A stretch of 64,000 nt of DNA, from positions 16,656,972 to 16,720,971 of the forward strand of contig NC_049982.1 in assembly GCF_000003815.2 (NCBI RefSeq). The letters are read 5' to 3'. Below, piece after piece: positions 11,279 to 28,638 of this stretch (position 1 is the first letter of the stretch; every line of letters starts with the position of its first letter). A program made the position numbers and the translations under genes. The notes below the pieces were generated by a model, which searched no databases, was not told where the DNA came from, and saw nothing but the letters and a program-made list of their open reading frames with translations. Origin of the DNA: Branchiostoma floridae (lineage: Eukaryota > Chordata > Leptocardii > Amphioxiformes > Branchiostomatidae).

Positions 11279-13850
11279 AGTGAAGGTTTTCCTTGAAAAT
11301 TTGGTGAGTCTACTAGTACTCTTTTGTGTTGGAATATGGAAGTGGCATAAAGCACAATATCACCTCTATAATTATTCAAAAGTTATGTGGGTGTAACATG
11401 GTGGATAATTGCTCGATATCAAGAAATTTAATTTACTTTCAACAATTTACAATACTGTTGAAGAGGTTTTGTGTTGAAGATTTAAAATTGTCTGCATTTG
11501 CTTCTAAACATCCAAATTGTAGTCTATCAGAATGTCAATAATTACCAGTAATTCAACACCTGTTGAGCAGGTCATAACTACATCTACATGTACCTATAAC
11601 TAACTCTACATGTATAACTACCAGTATACCAATGTTTTATTGTATATACACGGTCCCTTGTGCTATAAAAATCTTAAACTCAAATAGGCCATGGTATGGC
11701 AAATCAGAGCTCCTAAAGGCATAACTTATATTATAAACTTATATTAAAGTCTTAGTATATTCTACTAAATTCATTTGTGTATATTAAAACATCAAATAGA
11801 TATGATAGAATAATATATGCAATATTTGCATTTTATAACATGCTTATTTACTTGTATTTTCATACCTTTCTATTTATTTCTCTTTACATGTATATCATAT
11901 AAACACTACATATTTTCTACAGTTGTCAATGAAGTATAGTCTTGATGGCCTGTAATACTGTAATAGTACAATGTTTATAATAGCTTGTAGACATGCTACT
12001 AGCTTGTAGCCTTGCACACATAAAAATGTTTCTTTAATTTGATGCATATGATAATCATATTAATTTTGATACATATTCAAAAATATTCATGTATAATATC
12101 ATACATTCAAGCTCATCTTAAACATTACCTCAAAACATTTTAATGAAATAAAATCAATGCAAGTCTATCTCTATTGCTGTATTTTTTCCTATAAGTACAT
12201 GAACAAACTTTTTGATAAGTTCAATTACCTCCTTGCTACTAGATGACAATACAGCACATGCAATTAGCTATTACTTAGGTTGACATACGTTGCAATGATG
12301 AGAAAACTAGATAGAAACACATGTGTATTGTAGTTATCACCAATACACACAGATTTGGCTTGGTGCCTGTACTACACATCAGCTCTGGACAGATTCATTA
12401 GTCAGTGGTAAAGAACCTACTGTCATAGTAAGTAATACATACAGGTCACATAGCAAAGTTACCTACCTGACTGTCTACTAGTATCCAAATCATTGTTGTC
12501 TGCAAAACACAGCTGAAAAATACATAATTTTGGGGCATGATGGTTCTCAAAAATTATGAGTACTAGAATGGGTATGGTGTAGTTACCATTCTAATTTCTA
12601 ATGTTCCCACTATACACACATATACTATGTGATATAGATTCTTTATAATAACATATTCCAGGCCTGGGGGCGGTATTGCCAAAACTGCTACCCTGATTTC
12701 ACTTTTTTTGGGGAACTGCCTAAAGGCAATAACTCACTGGGTACGTGTTGGGTAATCTGCAAATTGTTGTGTATCCTAGCAAGGTCCCCCAAAAATAATC
12801 TGGTAAGCGTACTTCGTCTAACACTAATAATTAAGTACGCTTATATAGTACAAAAACTAAGTTGTTACCAGTACAATAAATTAGAAATTACAAGACATCT
12901 TAGTTGAACAATATTGCTGGTCTAAACCAACCTACTTTACCTGCAAAGTGCAATATAAAGAAACAATGAAGAGGTTAAACTTCAAACAAACTGGCATTGA
13001 CATGCAAGGGTCTAGGCTATAGGCAGACTATATCCTCCTTTCTAAAATCATATTGTACTTAATACAATGACTTGTCAGTCAGGAATTTCCATTCCTGCCA
13101 CTTATGCCTAAATACATGTGCTTCTTAATACATGGTGGAGGACCAAGTGCATTGGAGGAAGACCTCAGGATTGGTTCCAGCAGGAGCTCGAACTAAGTAA
13201 GTAAGTAAGTTCTGGATATAATGCAAAGGTGTTGAAATATGGATGTGAGATGCAAAAAGATAGTAAAAGACTCAGCAGTAATAACAAGTGAAAGTTGTGT
13301 GCAATGTAGGCTGTACTTTCTAGTTAACAAACCAACTTGACAAAAATTTGAGCAGCTGGATCTGCTTGGAGGGTAAACCTAGTGATCATTAGGTGTTCAC
13401 TTTACAGTTTACACCACAGAAACAACAGCAAGTCAAACACATGTAACAACAGGGCAAATGACACAGGCACCAATATTTACATAAACATGTGTACCGGTAG
13501 TATACACATTCATGTGTTGTACATAATTAGTCTGCAACTCATGCTGCAATTGCTTGGGGCAATAAAAACATCATACTAGTACTTACTAATAGCAATCAAG
13601 CAAAATAACACTGAGTAACATTCAGATATTTGTTACAAATTGCTACATATTAAGTAATAAATTCTTACAGAATTAAATGTAACTTTAACACGTTTATTGT
13701 TATGTTAAGTAACGTTAATGTTTGGAAACACGTTTAACTTTACAATCTTGCCCAGATGAAATTTAGTACCTTGATTTTCTTTCTCGCACATAGAGTTCTC
13801 CGTTTGAATACTGTGACTTGCACTGAGTTGGGATCTATAGTTAAATTTCA
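11279..13850. other. 3' UTR of the 9455 gene, then intergenic
   Basis: The first part is probably the 3' UTR of the 607-codon gene; a canonical AATAAA lies at 12147-12152, about 870 bases after the stop. The rest is AT-rich, without convincing coding potential. A short (GTAA)n run occurs near 13196-13209. Nothing else can be supported. Confidence 0.45.
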
Positions 13851-14677
13851 GATGTCCCAGTGTTTCTGCCTTTGTCTAAGTAATAACGTATAGATGATGA
13901 TGTGCCCCCCTCCCCACTCAGTCACCTGGGCCGGGCCTGGGACAGTTCGTGATCGTACACACACACAGACGACAATTTGTAAGTCATCTGCACAACATCG
14001 GTGCCACGTACTCCCGCGCGCTGCTCGCCTATCAACATCCCCGGGCTGGCCTTCGTCATCCCAGCACAACAAGCCTCGCCACTAGCCCGCACAATCTTGT
14101 GTTTTGGTTGTTTATCAATGGGAATTGATAACAACAAGCAAACCTCACGACGTCGCGAACAACTGGCGCCAAAAGAAACGTTTATGACATACCTTTGGCT
14201 TGTACAGCCACTTCCGCAGGGTGTACATGTCTTCTGCTGCCCCGACCAGGGTCTTCGGGTGGAGAGGAAAATATGAAAACGCCAAACTAAAAACAAAACA
14301 AACGGGTTGAACTTCCCAGGAAATTTCGCCCCGTGTACCAGCTGACGCATGCCCGATCTAATTCTCGCGTTTGGCGAGACTTGAGATTCAGCAGGTATCC
14401 CCCCAGGTGTTCTCCTCGCTACAGAAATATTAACCCGTCAAAGTCTAATGTTGTATTATACAGGTATGTCTTCTATTAATTGCCATATGTTAGCAGAAAC
14501 ACGCGGGTTCAGACTTGGATGGAGTCGGCCAAGTTTATCATCTCGCCATCTACGAGAACTCGTATCAAAAGGTCAAAGTTCAATCCAAAATGGCGGAAAG
14601 TTGAACTTTTTGACAACCGAAACTTCAAAATTGCGGCTAAATATCTCCTTGTTGCAGGATCTCAGCACGTCCAAACA
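13850..14677 (+). promoter_or_regulatory. CpG-rich promoter region and 5' UTR of CHMP7
   Basis: GC and CpG content rise sharply from about 13900 to 14400 compared with the flanks, with many CGCG, GCGC and ACGT words, as in an unmethylated housekeeping promoter. A YY1-like word AAAATGGCGG sits at 14587-14596, about 90 bases before the CHMP7 start. The frame is open upstream of the chosen ATG (from 14480), but those upstream residues have no counterpart that I recognise in CHMP7, so I treat them as 5' UTR. No divergent gene on the minus strand is convincing. Confidence 0.55.
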
Positions 14678-17600
14678 ATGGCCACAGGTGGTGAGTATCT
14701 GCCGGAATGTTGGCAGGATGACGAGCGGATGAATTTTCTCTTCTCTGCGTTCCCAGACAACCGGGACTTGAACCCGCATCACTGGGACAGCAAACTGCAG
14801 TTCTGGGCTGACTTGGTTGTTCACAGCTCAAGAAGCCTGGACGAACTATGTCTGGACTGTTCTACCTTAGCTCAGAGATTTAAAAGGAGCGGAAAGACGC
14901 CTCTTGGGCTACCAGTGGTTCTGAATGAGATGATCAGGTAGGATAGATGTAGTAATATACCGTAACTGTTGATTTTACGGTACCGTAACCTAACCCTATT
15001 TCAAACGTCATCATCGCAATTATTTGGTATTTCTGCGACCAGCTAGAACTTAGAAGATAAATTTCTCAACGCTTAAAGATAAGTTAAATGTTGTGAGCTA
15101 TTTCCCTTTCTCTCGCAAAACTACCGAGGTCACGGGTGAATTTCTCATCACTCGGTTTCCAGTGATGAAGACGCGTCGTCACTGGCTTACCAGTGGGGAA
15201 TATTTATCGTCACTAGTTTTCCAGTGATGAGGAAACTTCAGCTGGTAAACCAGTGACGACAAATATACAGTTTACTGAAGAAAAAGGAATCATCGTATCA
15301 GTTGAGGGGATTTCAAAGTTAGCACTTAAAGTTATACTAACGTCGCCTCTGCAAGTCCCCAGTACACTCCCGGACCAAATCTAACAGTAACACGGCTATG
15401 GCGACATGTGAATAGGGTGTTTTTGTTTTTGCATATCGAACTCAGCACTGGAACGTTCTAGTGCTATTAGAACGTGGTCACTGGAAGCCCAGTGCAGAAA
15501 TAATTTCATCACTCGGCGCCCAGTGCCGAAGAGTCACCCATCACTGGAAAACCGGTGACCTCGATGGTTCCGCACTCGGTGTCCAGTGACGAATGACGTT
15601 CATCACTGGGCCCCGAGTGACGAGCGGAGTTCATCACTGGGCCCCGAGTGACGAGCGGAGTTCATCACTGGGTCCCGAGTGACGAGCGGAGTTCATCACT
15701 GGAAACCGAGTGACGAGTCAAGGTTCATCACTGGAATTCCAGTGCCGAGAGAGCTTCATCACTGGAACAAAGCAATTCATCACTGGGAAACCAGTGACGA
15801 ACTTTCTTCGTCACTGGGCGTCCAGTGATGACGCCATTTTGAACATATTTTTGTCACTGGAAGCCCAGTGAGGAACCCGTGACCAGCGTAGCCTTGCCTT
15901 TCTCTCAACTAAATTACCAACCGCAGTATTAAATGAATTACAGTATTTGTTATAAAAGAAGTAACGTCATAAACTATTGACAGGGTGTCCCTGTCAATCA
16001 ATTTACACTATTGGCAGATGGTCCTTGTAAATAATAGCTTTGTTTGCACAATTGACTGTTTTTGACCAAAAGAATTTGTTTGGCTATATTGACAGGAAGT
16101 TTCTATCAGGATATCATAATCTTATTTGACTGGGCCCTGCCCCATTCAAATGATAATGTGATATCTGTAACACACATGCTATGATTTTTTCCCCAGACAA
16201 GGGAAGATTCAGAAGCTGTCTGAGTTCCAGTCTGGTGTGGATGCAGGTTGGGTGTCGTGGGGTTTTGATCTCATGGTGAAACGGCCTCTGCGCTGGACAT
16301 TTGGTACACTCACAGGCCGTAACCATGGCAACCCTGAGGGCACCTACCTCCTTCTTGATCTGGTTAAAGTATGTTGGTCAACATTCTTTGCAATCTTTAA
16401 ATACTTGTAGCTACTTATTCATTCAATATTATTATCAATCATGTAATGAAAATGGCTGTTGACATTCAGACTTCAAGTGAAGTGTTACACTTTGTACACA
16501 ATGTAGGAGAAGGCGGAAGCTGTTCTGACCACCCATGAGAAGTCTGTGGAGTTTGAGTCTACCGACCATGTAGTGGAGTACAGAACCCTGCTGGAACAGT
16601 GCAGACACTGCTGTAAGGACCAGGACAGCCTGGAGCTGGCACTGCTGCACCTCAGGAAACTCAGGAAAGTCTGCATCTTCCAGTCAGACCAGGGGGAGAA
16701 GGTCAGGTCTTTGGTCGATACATGTATTTGCCATTATACTTAACCCTTGTCTTGCTAAACCCATATGTACATGCATAGATAGATGGGTTACATGTCCAGG
16801 ATGTCTGTATGAGGGTCCTCCCTGTATACTTGATTGTGTATTTGGATTTGTAGTACATTTAGTATTTGAGCACATACTGCAGCAAAATGCATGATATGGA
16901 AGTCTATCTCTAGATCTACAACAGCAGTGCAGAAAAAGTCAAATTCAATGATCTTATTACGCAATCAACACAGGGGGGCTATAATGGTAAAAAGAAATTC
17001 CACAAGGACAAGTCTCTCCTCTGCAATATTTTGCCTTGTAAAGAATGTCTCATGAAATTTTCCAGTAATTGTTGCATGGTTGAAAGAAATGCAATATTTT
17101 TCGTCCATTTCATATGACAACAAGTTTGAGTGTACATTCAACCAACTATGTGGATTTCAATTGAAAATGGGCAGGATTTCTTTATTGACATGTAATATAT
17201 TAAATGTGTTTTGTTTTCAGCTGGTTAAATTTGCATCTTCAGCACACAAAACTGTCTCACCAGTAACAGATGTGGAAGTTGGTATCTTAAGGTAACTATG
17301 AGATGTTTACTCTATACATTATTTTCTTTCTTTTGAAGTCCATGTAATTTGAGATGATCTTATGTACAGATGTAGACTTTCTATTTTTATATGCTGGAAA
17401 TATCAATTTTTCAGATTAAAGAAAACAGAGGCTTCTCTGATGCAGCAAGTGGAAAAGTTGCAATCAGACAGTGACAGGTGAGTATGACAAAGATTTCACC
17501 ATGTACACAGGGAATTTTAAAATTTTTCTTTACATGATGATTTATAGTACAAAATTAATGTATCTGGGATTTTTCCGTGTTATTTAGGTGCAGGACAGAT

Positions 17601-19682
17601 GCAAAAGTTTATCTTCACAAAGGGCTGAAAAATGCAGTAAGTAATACAGAGTGCAGCTCACAGATTCAATATGGTGCCATGTGTACTCCACAGAGCACTT
17701 ACTAGGTAAATAGAGGCCAGATAAAATGCCCAATAAAGAAGACTTTATGATATGTTTACCCTATTCTGAGTGTTTATTGTCTGTCACATACATCTTCCAG
17801 CTTTTTACAGCTACATCTGCTGGCTATTTTGTTGTAAAGTGGCAATGATAGATAACATGTCTTTTCAAATAATCTTTTTTTTTCTGCTCACTGTAATGTT
17901 ATATTCTTAAAAAATCAGAAAAGCCAGATTATAAATACTATTAGCACTGTAAAACCTTGAAATAATGACATATTCAGAAATGTCATTATTTCATGGTTTT
18001 ACCTTCGAATTCTTACCACCCTTTCTTGCCCTTTTCAATCCTAGGCAAAGAATGCCTTAAGGAGGAAGCAGCACATCCAGAAGATCTTGGAGAAGCGAGA
18101 AGGTTCCTTGGAAACAGTCCATGGGCTTGTAAGGAGGATACAAGATGCTGAATCTGACAGGATGGTGAGGATGGAATTCATCTAATAGAAAGGAAGGATT
18201 GGGAAAAGGGAGAAAATAGTTATGGAGGAAAGAAATTATACTTTACATAGTGGTGAGAAAAAAATTCAAGTTCAAGAAATAAAAACATCAGCAGTGTCTC
18301 GTTACTGAGCATTAAGAGTTATGAATACAAATAAGCCATTGGTAAATTAACGTTAGATAAAATGTACATTTGAAGAAGGCATCTGGATTGAACTGGAAAT
18401 GTGCCAGTGGTGCCAATCTGGGCATAGTCAAATGCAATTGTTGTATTCTGACATAAGATTGTGCAATTTTCCTTGGCATTCCTTTCCTACAGCTTTGAAA
18501 AGGTTCATGATAGCTTTTGTGTGTTACCACAGGTAATCGATGCCTACAGGGCAGGAGTGTCAGCATTCAGACAGACTGTGGACAAGGCAGGGCTGACACC
18601 AGATGCAGTGGATGAAACCATGATGGATGTACAAGAGGTAGGGCAGGATGATAAAGACAAGACTTTTTCTTCTCATTTTCTTTTCAGAAAATTGTTCTGG
18701 AGGCTAAATTGTACACACTAAATCTATATATGTTCTTTGTTAGATAGGTCTTGCAAGTGCTGATTATTTCATGCTGTTGCTCTGTGTTTCTTGCAGGTTA
18801 TTGAGACAAGCAATGAAATCTCTGACAGCATAGCTGGTGGACAAGCTGACATGTCAGGGCTGGACCTGGACATGAGTGGTCTGGAGGAGGAGCTAGCAGA
18901 CCTTCTTGCTGAAGAAACACCATCAGTGACATCAGGACTGACACCTAGTAAGAACCAGCTGTTCATTCAGGGGACCTTGTCTAAGCCAGCTGCACTGACT
19001 CCCCATCCACTGACCGACAAAACAACGTCAGCACCAGTTGTCCCCACCCCTAAGAAACACCAGCTGCCTGCTTGTGGGTTGGGGGTTCCTCCTGGTCCTG
19101 CCAGCCCCCACTCTGACATGCCATACCAGGGAACACAGCCTGTCCCATTGCACTTCACTCCCAGCACTGCAGCAGATGAGGACTTGGAAAGGGAACTTGA
19201 AAAGCTTACTCTGGGTGAACCAAGTAAGGCTGTCCACATAGTTATCCCCATGACATGCCACACATTTTGTGTCACCTTATCATTATTTCTACCAAGTACA
19301 TGTAGTTGGTTTGTTAGATGCTTTGTTGGGTGAATATTGGCCTGTAAGATAGATAATTAATCTCTTTGAATGACTACATTTTATGTATTATTCAAATTTG
19401 TCATAGCCAGGTATGGCTAATTTCAGCAATATCAGTGTCACAGATTGGTATTAGGTTGTCTTGGCTGTGACCTATGCTCTCCAAGTGCTATCATTGTTCA
19501 CATGTTTGAATATGTTCACCTGACTTTTGGCATCTTTTCCAGGTGAGGTGGAACTTAAGCTGCCCTCAGTACCTGCTTCACCTGTAGGCGGAGCTGTAGC
19601 TGCAGGTGGGAACACACCTGTGAGTCCGCACCAGGCAGCAGGCAGGTCTGATACAGCCAGGAGACTACTGTTGACAGAGTAG
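14678..19682 (+). CDS. CHMP7: CHMP7, ESCRT-III/ESCRT-II-like nuclear envelope protein
   Basis: Ten coding exons join in frame to 533 codons: 14678-14937, 16197-16368, 16507-16701, 17221-17291, 17415-17477, 17588-17636, 18045-18164, 18533-18637, 18797-19223 and 19543-19682, all with GT-AG boundaries. The N-terminal half carries the CHMP7 signature (WQDDERMNFLFSAF near residue 12; later GWVSWGFDLMVKRPLRWTFG), the ESCRT-II-like winged-helix region that binds membrane and LEM2. From about residue 225 follows a charged helical Snf7-type domain. A MIM1-like helix (DLERELEKLTL) near 474-484 would bind the MIT domain of VPS4. In other animals CHMP7 seeds ESCRT-III polymers for nuclear envelope resealing and endosomal sorting. 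This copy is longer than the roughly 450-residue vertebrate protein, mainly through a Pro-rich stretch before the MIM and an extra C-terminal exon. AATAAA at 20350-20355 probably ends the transcript. Confidence 0.93.
15135..15885. repeat. Array of about 18 short palindromes in CHMP7 intron 1
   Basis: The intron holds roughly eighteen imperfect palindromes of about 20-24 bp. Each is built from half-sites CACTGG or CACTCGG and their complements CCAGTG or CCGAGTG around a 2-5 base centre, often preceded by TTCAT and followed by ACGA. Four central copies (starting at 15601, 15632, 15663 and 15694) form a regular 31-bp tandem repeat; the others are irregularly spaced and more diverged. The core is GC-rich against an AT-rich intron. 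It does not code for protein. It could be a decayed satellite of a foldback element or a cluster of binding sites. Confidence 0.75.
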
Positions 19683-20349
19683 CGGGACAATATCAGTGCC
19701 TGTCAGAGATGCATTATCTTTAACAGTCTTGATGTTTGACAGAAAAGAATGTTACATGTATTAGGCTATTACAGCATTTTCAATACCATTTTTTCTTCTC
19801 AGTATAAACCATTGGAGGCTGATTTTGAGTACATGTACAAGCCCAGAAATGTTCTCAGTTCATTGATATGGTGAAATGTCATTGTCACATTTGTTGCATG
19901 AGCAACAACTTTGTCTGTGGTATGTTAAGTGTATGATTTCTCATTTTTAAGTCACTTTCTTTTCCATTGTTTCAAAACTGTGTGAGTATATAGCTTATAT
20001 TACTTTAACAGATCTTGCCTTTCTCTATTTTTGTTCCACAACCTAAATGTGGGAAACCCCTACATTAGCTTCTTCAAGATTTGAGGATAATGTTTCTAAC
20101 TCTAAGTTAATATACTTATGAATATATCACATCAAGGCACGGCAAAACTTACATTAGTGTACATGTACATGTTCATTACAACACTTGCAATCATAATATT
20201 GTCTTTTTAACAGGAGTGAATATAAATGTTACATATTGACAGTATTATCAAGAAATCTGTAAAAGAAGTAAATAGATTTGTCTATGAAAAGGGGGGTTTA
20301 TGAATGGGGAGATGTACATGTTACTTTGTTGTCCCTGTGTATTACTGCG

Positions 20350-20355
20350 AATAAA
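20350..20355 (+). terminator. Poly(A) signal of CHMP7
   Basis: A canonical AATAAA lies about 670 bases after the CHMP7 stop codon and before the YY1-like word of the next gene. Position and spacing fit cleavage and polyadenylation shortly downstream. Confidence 0.5.
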
Positions 20356-20829
20356 ACTGTGAACCATGGCACATGGTCATCATTGTCTGTCAATTTTGTT
20401 TAGGAGCAGCAATAAGATTTGTGTTGTGTATGATTTAATTTGATACCTTTAATCAGCAGACCTCCGGGCCCAACATCACTTCAATAACAAAATGGAGTAC
20501 CAGCATTCATTTCCTCAGAATACTGCAGATGGGATAGAGTTAGATTGGCAGATTCTCCCTTTTTGGGGGGAAGGGAGCCATCAGAAATGCTTTCTGCCCT
20601 TTTTTCAACTTATCTTGTAGAATCAATCTTAACATTGACTTGACAATGATATAACTAACAGACGACTAAGTATGTTTATGTATCATTTTTCTTGAACAAT
20701 GAAATGTTGATAACACCTTGATGTTATCAAAATGATTGATAACACCTTTTGATGTATGAAATGATGTTGGGAAATGTAGCTGAAATGCGTACCGTATTGT
20801 GGCGCCATCTAGCGATATTAGTATGATTT

Positions 20830-21118
20830 GCAACAGCTTCAAAATGGCGGACGTGGTTGACAACCTGTTCGTTTGGTCCTGTCATCAGATGACCTCTGGT
20901 CGCTGTTTCACGAGAAAGACTGATCGTCCGTCAACGTAGACCAATTCATAGATATCTCAAGACTAGGAACAGCCGGTTAGGTAGATGCCATCAACATTTC
21001 CAGTCGTTACAACCCGTATCCGCGCGTTGTTGAGGTGAAGGACCACCGTGATCGCGGCTGTGACAGTTGTCAGAAACTCGCTGGCAGTGATTTACAAAGC
21101 TGCTACCGCGAAAACGAC
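20830..21118 (+). promoter_or_regulatory. Probable promoter and 5' UTR of PACRGL with YY1-like site
   Basis: The word AAAATGGCGGACGTGG starts at 20841 and matches the YY1 core (AAnATGGCGG) that often overlaps transcription starts of TATA-less genes. CpG content rises from here to the first coding exon. An in-frame ATG at 21035 lies upstream of the chosen start at 21119, so the exact N-terminus is uncertain. Confidence 0.45.
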
Positions 21119-25598
<4,480 letters not shown>

Positions 25599-25795
25599 CA
25601 ATGTCCGTGTATTGGTACATTGTCATGGTCTCTTGCAAATACATGTACAACCCTGTGGTAGTGGTTGTACATATACCAAGACAAGTGGGGAGTCAAAGCA
25701 ATAGGAGACCAGTATCATTCCAGTGTCATGTTTGTAGAACATGAGCAGAACTCTACCAGCCCAGCAGTGTGGAGCTGTGGTAGGAGATAGATAGG

Positions 25796-26565
25796 AGGGT
25801 GAGTCAAGAAGTAATGCAAGTGATTTTATAATCTCATTTTTTAATTCAATGAGTTGAAATCTTTCCCAAAAATAAAAGCATATATCCTCTTGAGATTGAA
25901 ATATATATTAGTAAGTTTGTTGTTCACCATTCATTGTTCATCAAAAGTCTGTTGGTAGAAAAGAGCATAACAAGGGGGCTCACTTAATGTATTATATGGA
26001 TTTCTCTGACTCACTTGTAGCTATTTTGGAGACTGAACCTGCACATGTATCAAGCCGCATATACAGTATCTATAAGCCACATGCTTATTTTGAACTCTGA
26101 AATCCAATCAGTTTTTCTTTTTTTGTTGCTTCGAAGAAGTGAGTTACAAGTTGGATTTAGAGGGCTTGTCAGTATGCTGAATCTGCAGTGTGCTGATTAA
26201 AATTCACTGTAGCCTACTTTCTTATCAACTTAGAGAAATGGAATATAGCAAACATTTTGGTCTTTAAACTGGCAGTAACTGTCAAATTTTGCTTCTTCTT
26301 TTGGTTAGTAGAAAAGTAGTCTACAAAAACTTTTAATCAACAAACCCTGTATTCAGCTCTAATTTATAAATCCAAATGGCACTATAACACAACTTACAAA
26401 ATGTACTCCTAAGCAGCTGTAAATGAGGAAACATTGGGGGTTCAAATTCAGATATTTCAATCTCAAGTAGATATATACCTTTACCTTTGTGACAAATTTC
26501 AACTCATTCAATAAAAAAATGAGCCAGCTATAAAAATTACTTGCATTATTTTTTTACTCACCCTT
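25796..26565. mobile_element. 770-bp MITE with long inverted termini, downstream of PACRGL
   Basis: The left end begins AGGGTGAGTCAAGAAGTAAT and the right end is its near reverse complement (ATTATTTTTTTACTCACCCT). The inverted similarity extends inward well beyond 65 bp: both arms share ATTGAATGAGTTGAAAT-type and TTGAGATTGAAATAT-type words. The interior is AT-rich and non-coding. Long termini starting with a GGTGAGTCAA-like sequence suggest a mariner-type relative, but this is inference. It lies about 200 bases after the PACRGL stop, so it may be transcribed in the 3' UTR. Confidence 0.7.
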
Positions 26566-26639
26566 ATATACATAAGTGCTGCAGACAGGAGTTTTCTGTC
26601 CAAAGTCTTTCACTAGGGGTGTTTCCTGCTTGTTGTGTT

Positions 26640-28230
26640 CTACAGTCGGCTTAAGACTGGTGTTGTTAAATGTGAAATATATTGGTTAAATGCATTGAAA
26701 TCCTAAGCTATGCTACCCAGTTTTGCACTGTACATAGCCTATTATTTTAAGGCTTACTTCATGAAATTTGCATGTTTGTGTTGAGGTAAGTTACTACTTA
26801 TATGGTACATTTTGCACTTTCTGAATATAGTAAGGTTTTTTTACCATCCCTTTCAGTCTGTATTCCCATTTTCATGGATAGTCAGAAAGCAGGTCAGAAG
26901 TCCAAATCAATACATTATCTGTGCCATATGTTTCACCACAGGAGAGCAGAATGTATACATTAGTAGTAAAAAAAACCTGAAGGGTTGCATGGCCGACTAA
27001 ACATTTGTTTCCAGACTTAGTTTGTTTCACCAGTGAAATGTGCACTTTTCTCACAGAGTGCAGATGTTTGAAGTGAAAGATGACCACATGTGGCATATTA
27101 TATAGGAGGATGCTGTATGCTACCTTTCAAAGCACAAATTGCTTGCACAGTGAAATTAGTGACGCAACAGTTTTTAAGTTGGATGTGAGTTTTGTTTTGC
27201 CATATATTTATATACAATTTACAATGTGCCTGCTCTGTTACAAGTACTAGTGTGTGTAATTGCTTTGTTCCTTCAATAGAGATGTTCATTCTGTGGGAGA
27301 GATACATTCTATCAGAAGGTTTTACCCAGCCATTATAACATTTCACCAGTCTTGTATAAAGTAGCTGCCATTATCAAGTTGCTCTGAGTGAAACGTTCAT
27401 GGCTGCTATGATGCTGAAAAAGTTCGATTTTTTTCTGCAGGCCAACAAGTGTTATTTGTGTCCTTTAGTACTTAGCCATAGTGTTTGTACATGTTTCTTG
27501 TGTAAATAAAGACAAATTTCTGTGAACTGGCCAGTGTGGTCTGTTAAAAGATGAATTACAGATATTACATCATAGCATTCACAAATAAAAGATTACACAC
27601 ATTAAATACACAGAAACGTAAGGCCTAGTCTTTTTTGTTAGCCTAAGAAAGGTTGTTGCATTAGTTGAATTGGGGTGGGTTGGTAGTCATATCTTTCACA
27701 ATAGACTCTAAACAAAGTTGTACTTCTTAAAAAGTGTAGATTATTGTAATACACACTGCTCATTTGAACTTGAATGACAAGATTGGATTGGGCACCTCTT
27801 AGTTATTGAATGAATGTTTATTTATTTGTAAGTTTGGAACTGAAGGCTAAGTGCATGTACATGCATGGTAGAAACATAACAGGAAGAAACCATATGACAT
27901 TTTGTGAATGATGAATAATTTATTGCTTGAATAGCTACTACACCATCAAGGATTAGTGTTGATGAGGCACATGAGTACATTTTACTGAAGACAATGTGTG
28001 AAATGAACCCAGACCGTGGTTAGCTGTAGGTTTTAATGGTTTTCAGTAATGTGGATGTCTAAACTAGCTGTGTCTTCAGGTAGGAGGTTCCTACGTGTAG
28101 TGTCACATGTACCCCGGGACAATGCTGTCTAGCAGAAGTTGAAGCTAGGTACGCTGTCCAGGTAGATGTGGTGGCTCTCCTGGGGTCTTCTTCAGCATAG
28201 AAGCAGTCCGGGATAACCTTGAAAACATTC
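26640..28230. repeat. Segmental duplication, copy 1 (partner 40690-43390)
   Basis: Several blocks align in order with 40690-43390. One contains TTGTTAAATGTGA, AATGCATTGAAATCCT and CTGTACATAGCCTAT; one contains GATGCTGTA then GAGTTTTGTTTTGCCA; one contains AATAATTTATTGCTTGAATA then ATTAGTGTTGAT. The block ends in the last exon of a secreted-family gene on the minus strand (broken here, intact in copy C). The shared part is therefore the 3' side of a C-type gene. The partner is longer because it holds an octamer-rich element. Confidence 0.7.
28129..28229 (-). pseudogene. Orphan last exon of the six-cysteine secreted family
   Basis: Read on the minus strand, this is exon 8 of a copy-C-like gene: the acceptor CTACAG is kept, followed by codons matching FKVIPxCF, AExDPR, the IYLDS region and SFNFC, then TAG. 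Compared with exon 8 of copy C (108 nt) it is 101 nt long. A 7-base deletion after the GATT-like codons shifts the frame. The downstream poly(A) signal is also kept (AATAAA on the minus strand, 27919-27924). Exons 3-7 and 1 of this gene are gone. Confidence 0.75.
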
Positions 28231-28638
28231 TGTAGAAAAAATGGTACCTTATTAGTGTTGGCTGTTTTAACTACGACTTTTGTACACTGTATGTATCAGA
28301 ATTGCTAACTCCAGTAACAGTTACAAGGCTTTTCAGCCATTGGTGTTTGCGAAGCGACGACAACAAATGCAAACTACGAGGCAATCGTGATATGCACACT
28401 ATAGGACCCGCATTGAGTTTATTTTGAGTGCATGTACTCCGAAAAGGTCATTGAAGTCTGAATGTGACGGCAGCAACTAGGATTGGCAGCGCCATGAAGA
28501 CAACACCTGTGTCTTCTAATAAAGGCAACGGTAAAGTCGTCTGGTAGTGATCGACTATATCAAGCATACTGTCGGATCTTGTATCAAACTTCACGATTTA
28601 TGGAGAAGACATAAAATAAAATGGAAAATATGCGGTAC

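Noticed and set aside
13894-14350. Overlapping open frames on both strands upstream of CHMP7
   Set aside because: The region is CpG-rich, which lowers stop-codon frequency; no peptide resembles a known protein and no splice pattern supports them.
15135-15885. Regular repeats resembling a CRISPR array
   Set aside because: The gene context is clearly eukaryotic, spacing is mostly irregular, and both repeats and centres are palindromic variants instead of constant repeats with unique spacers.
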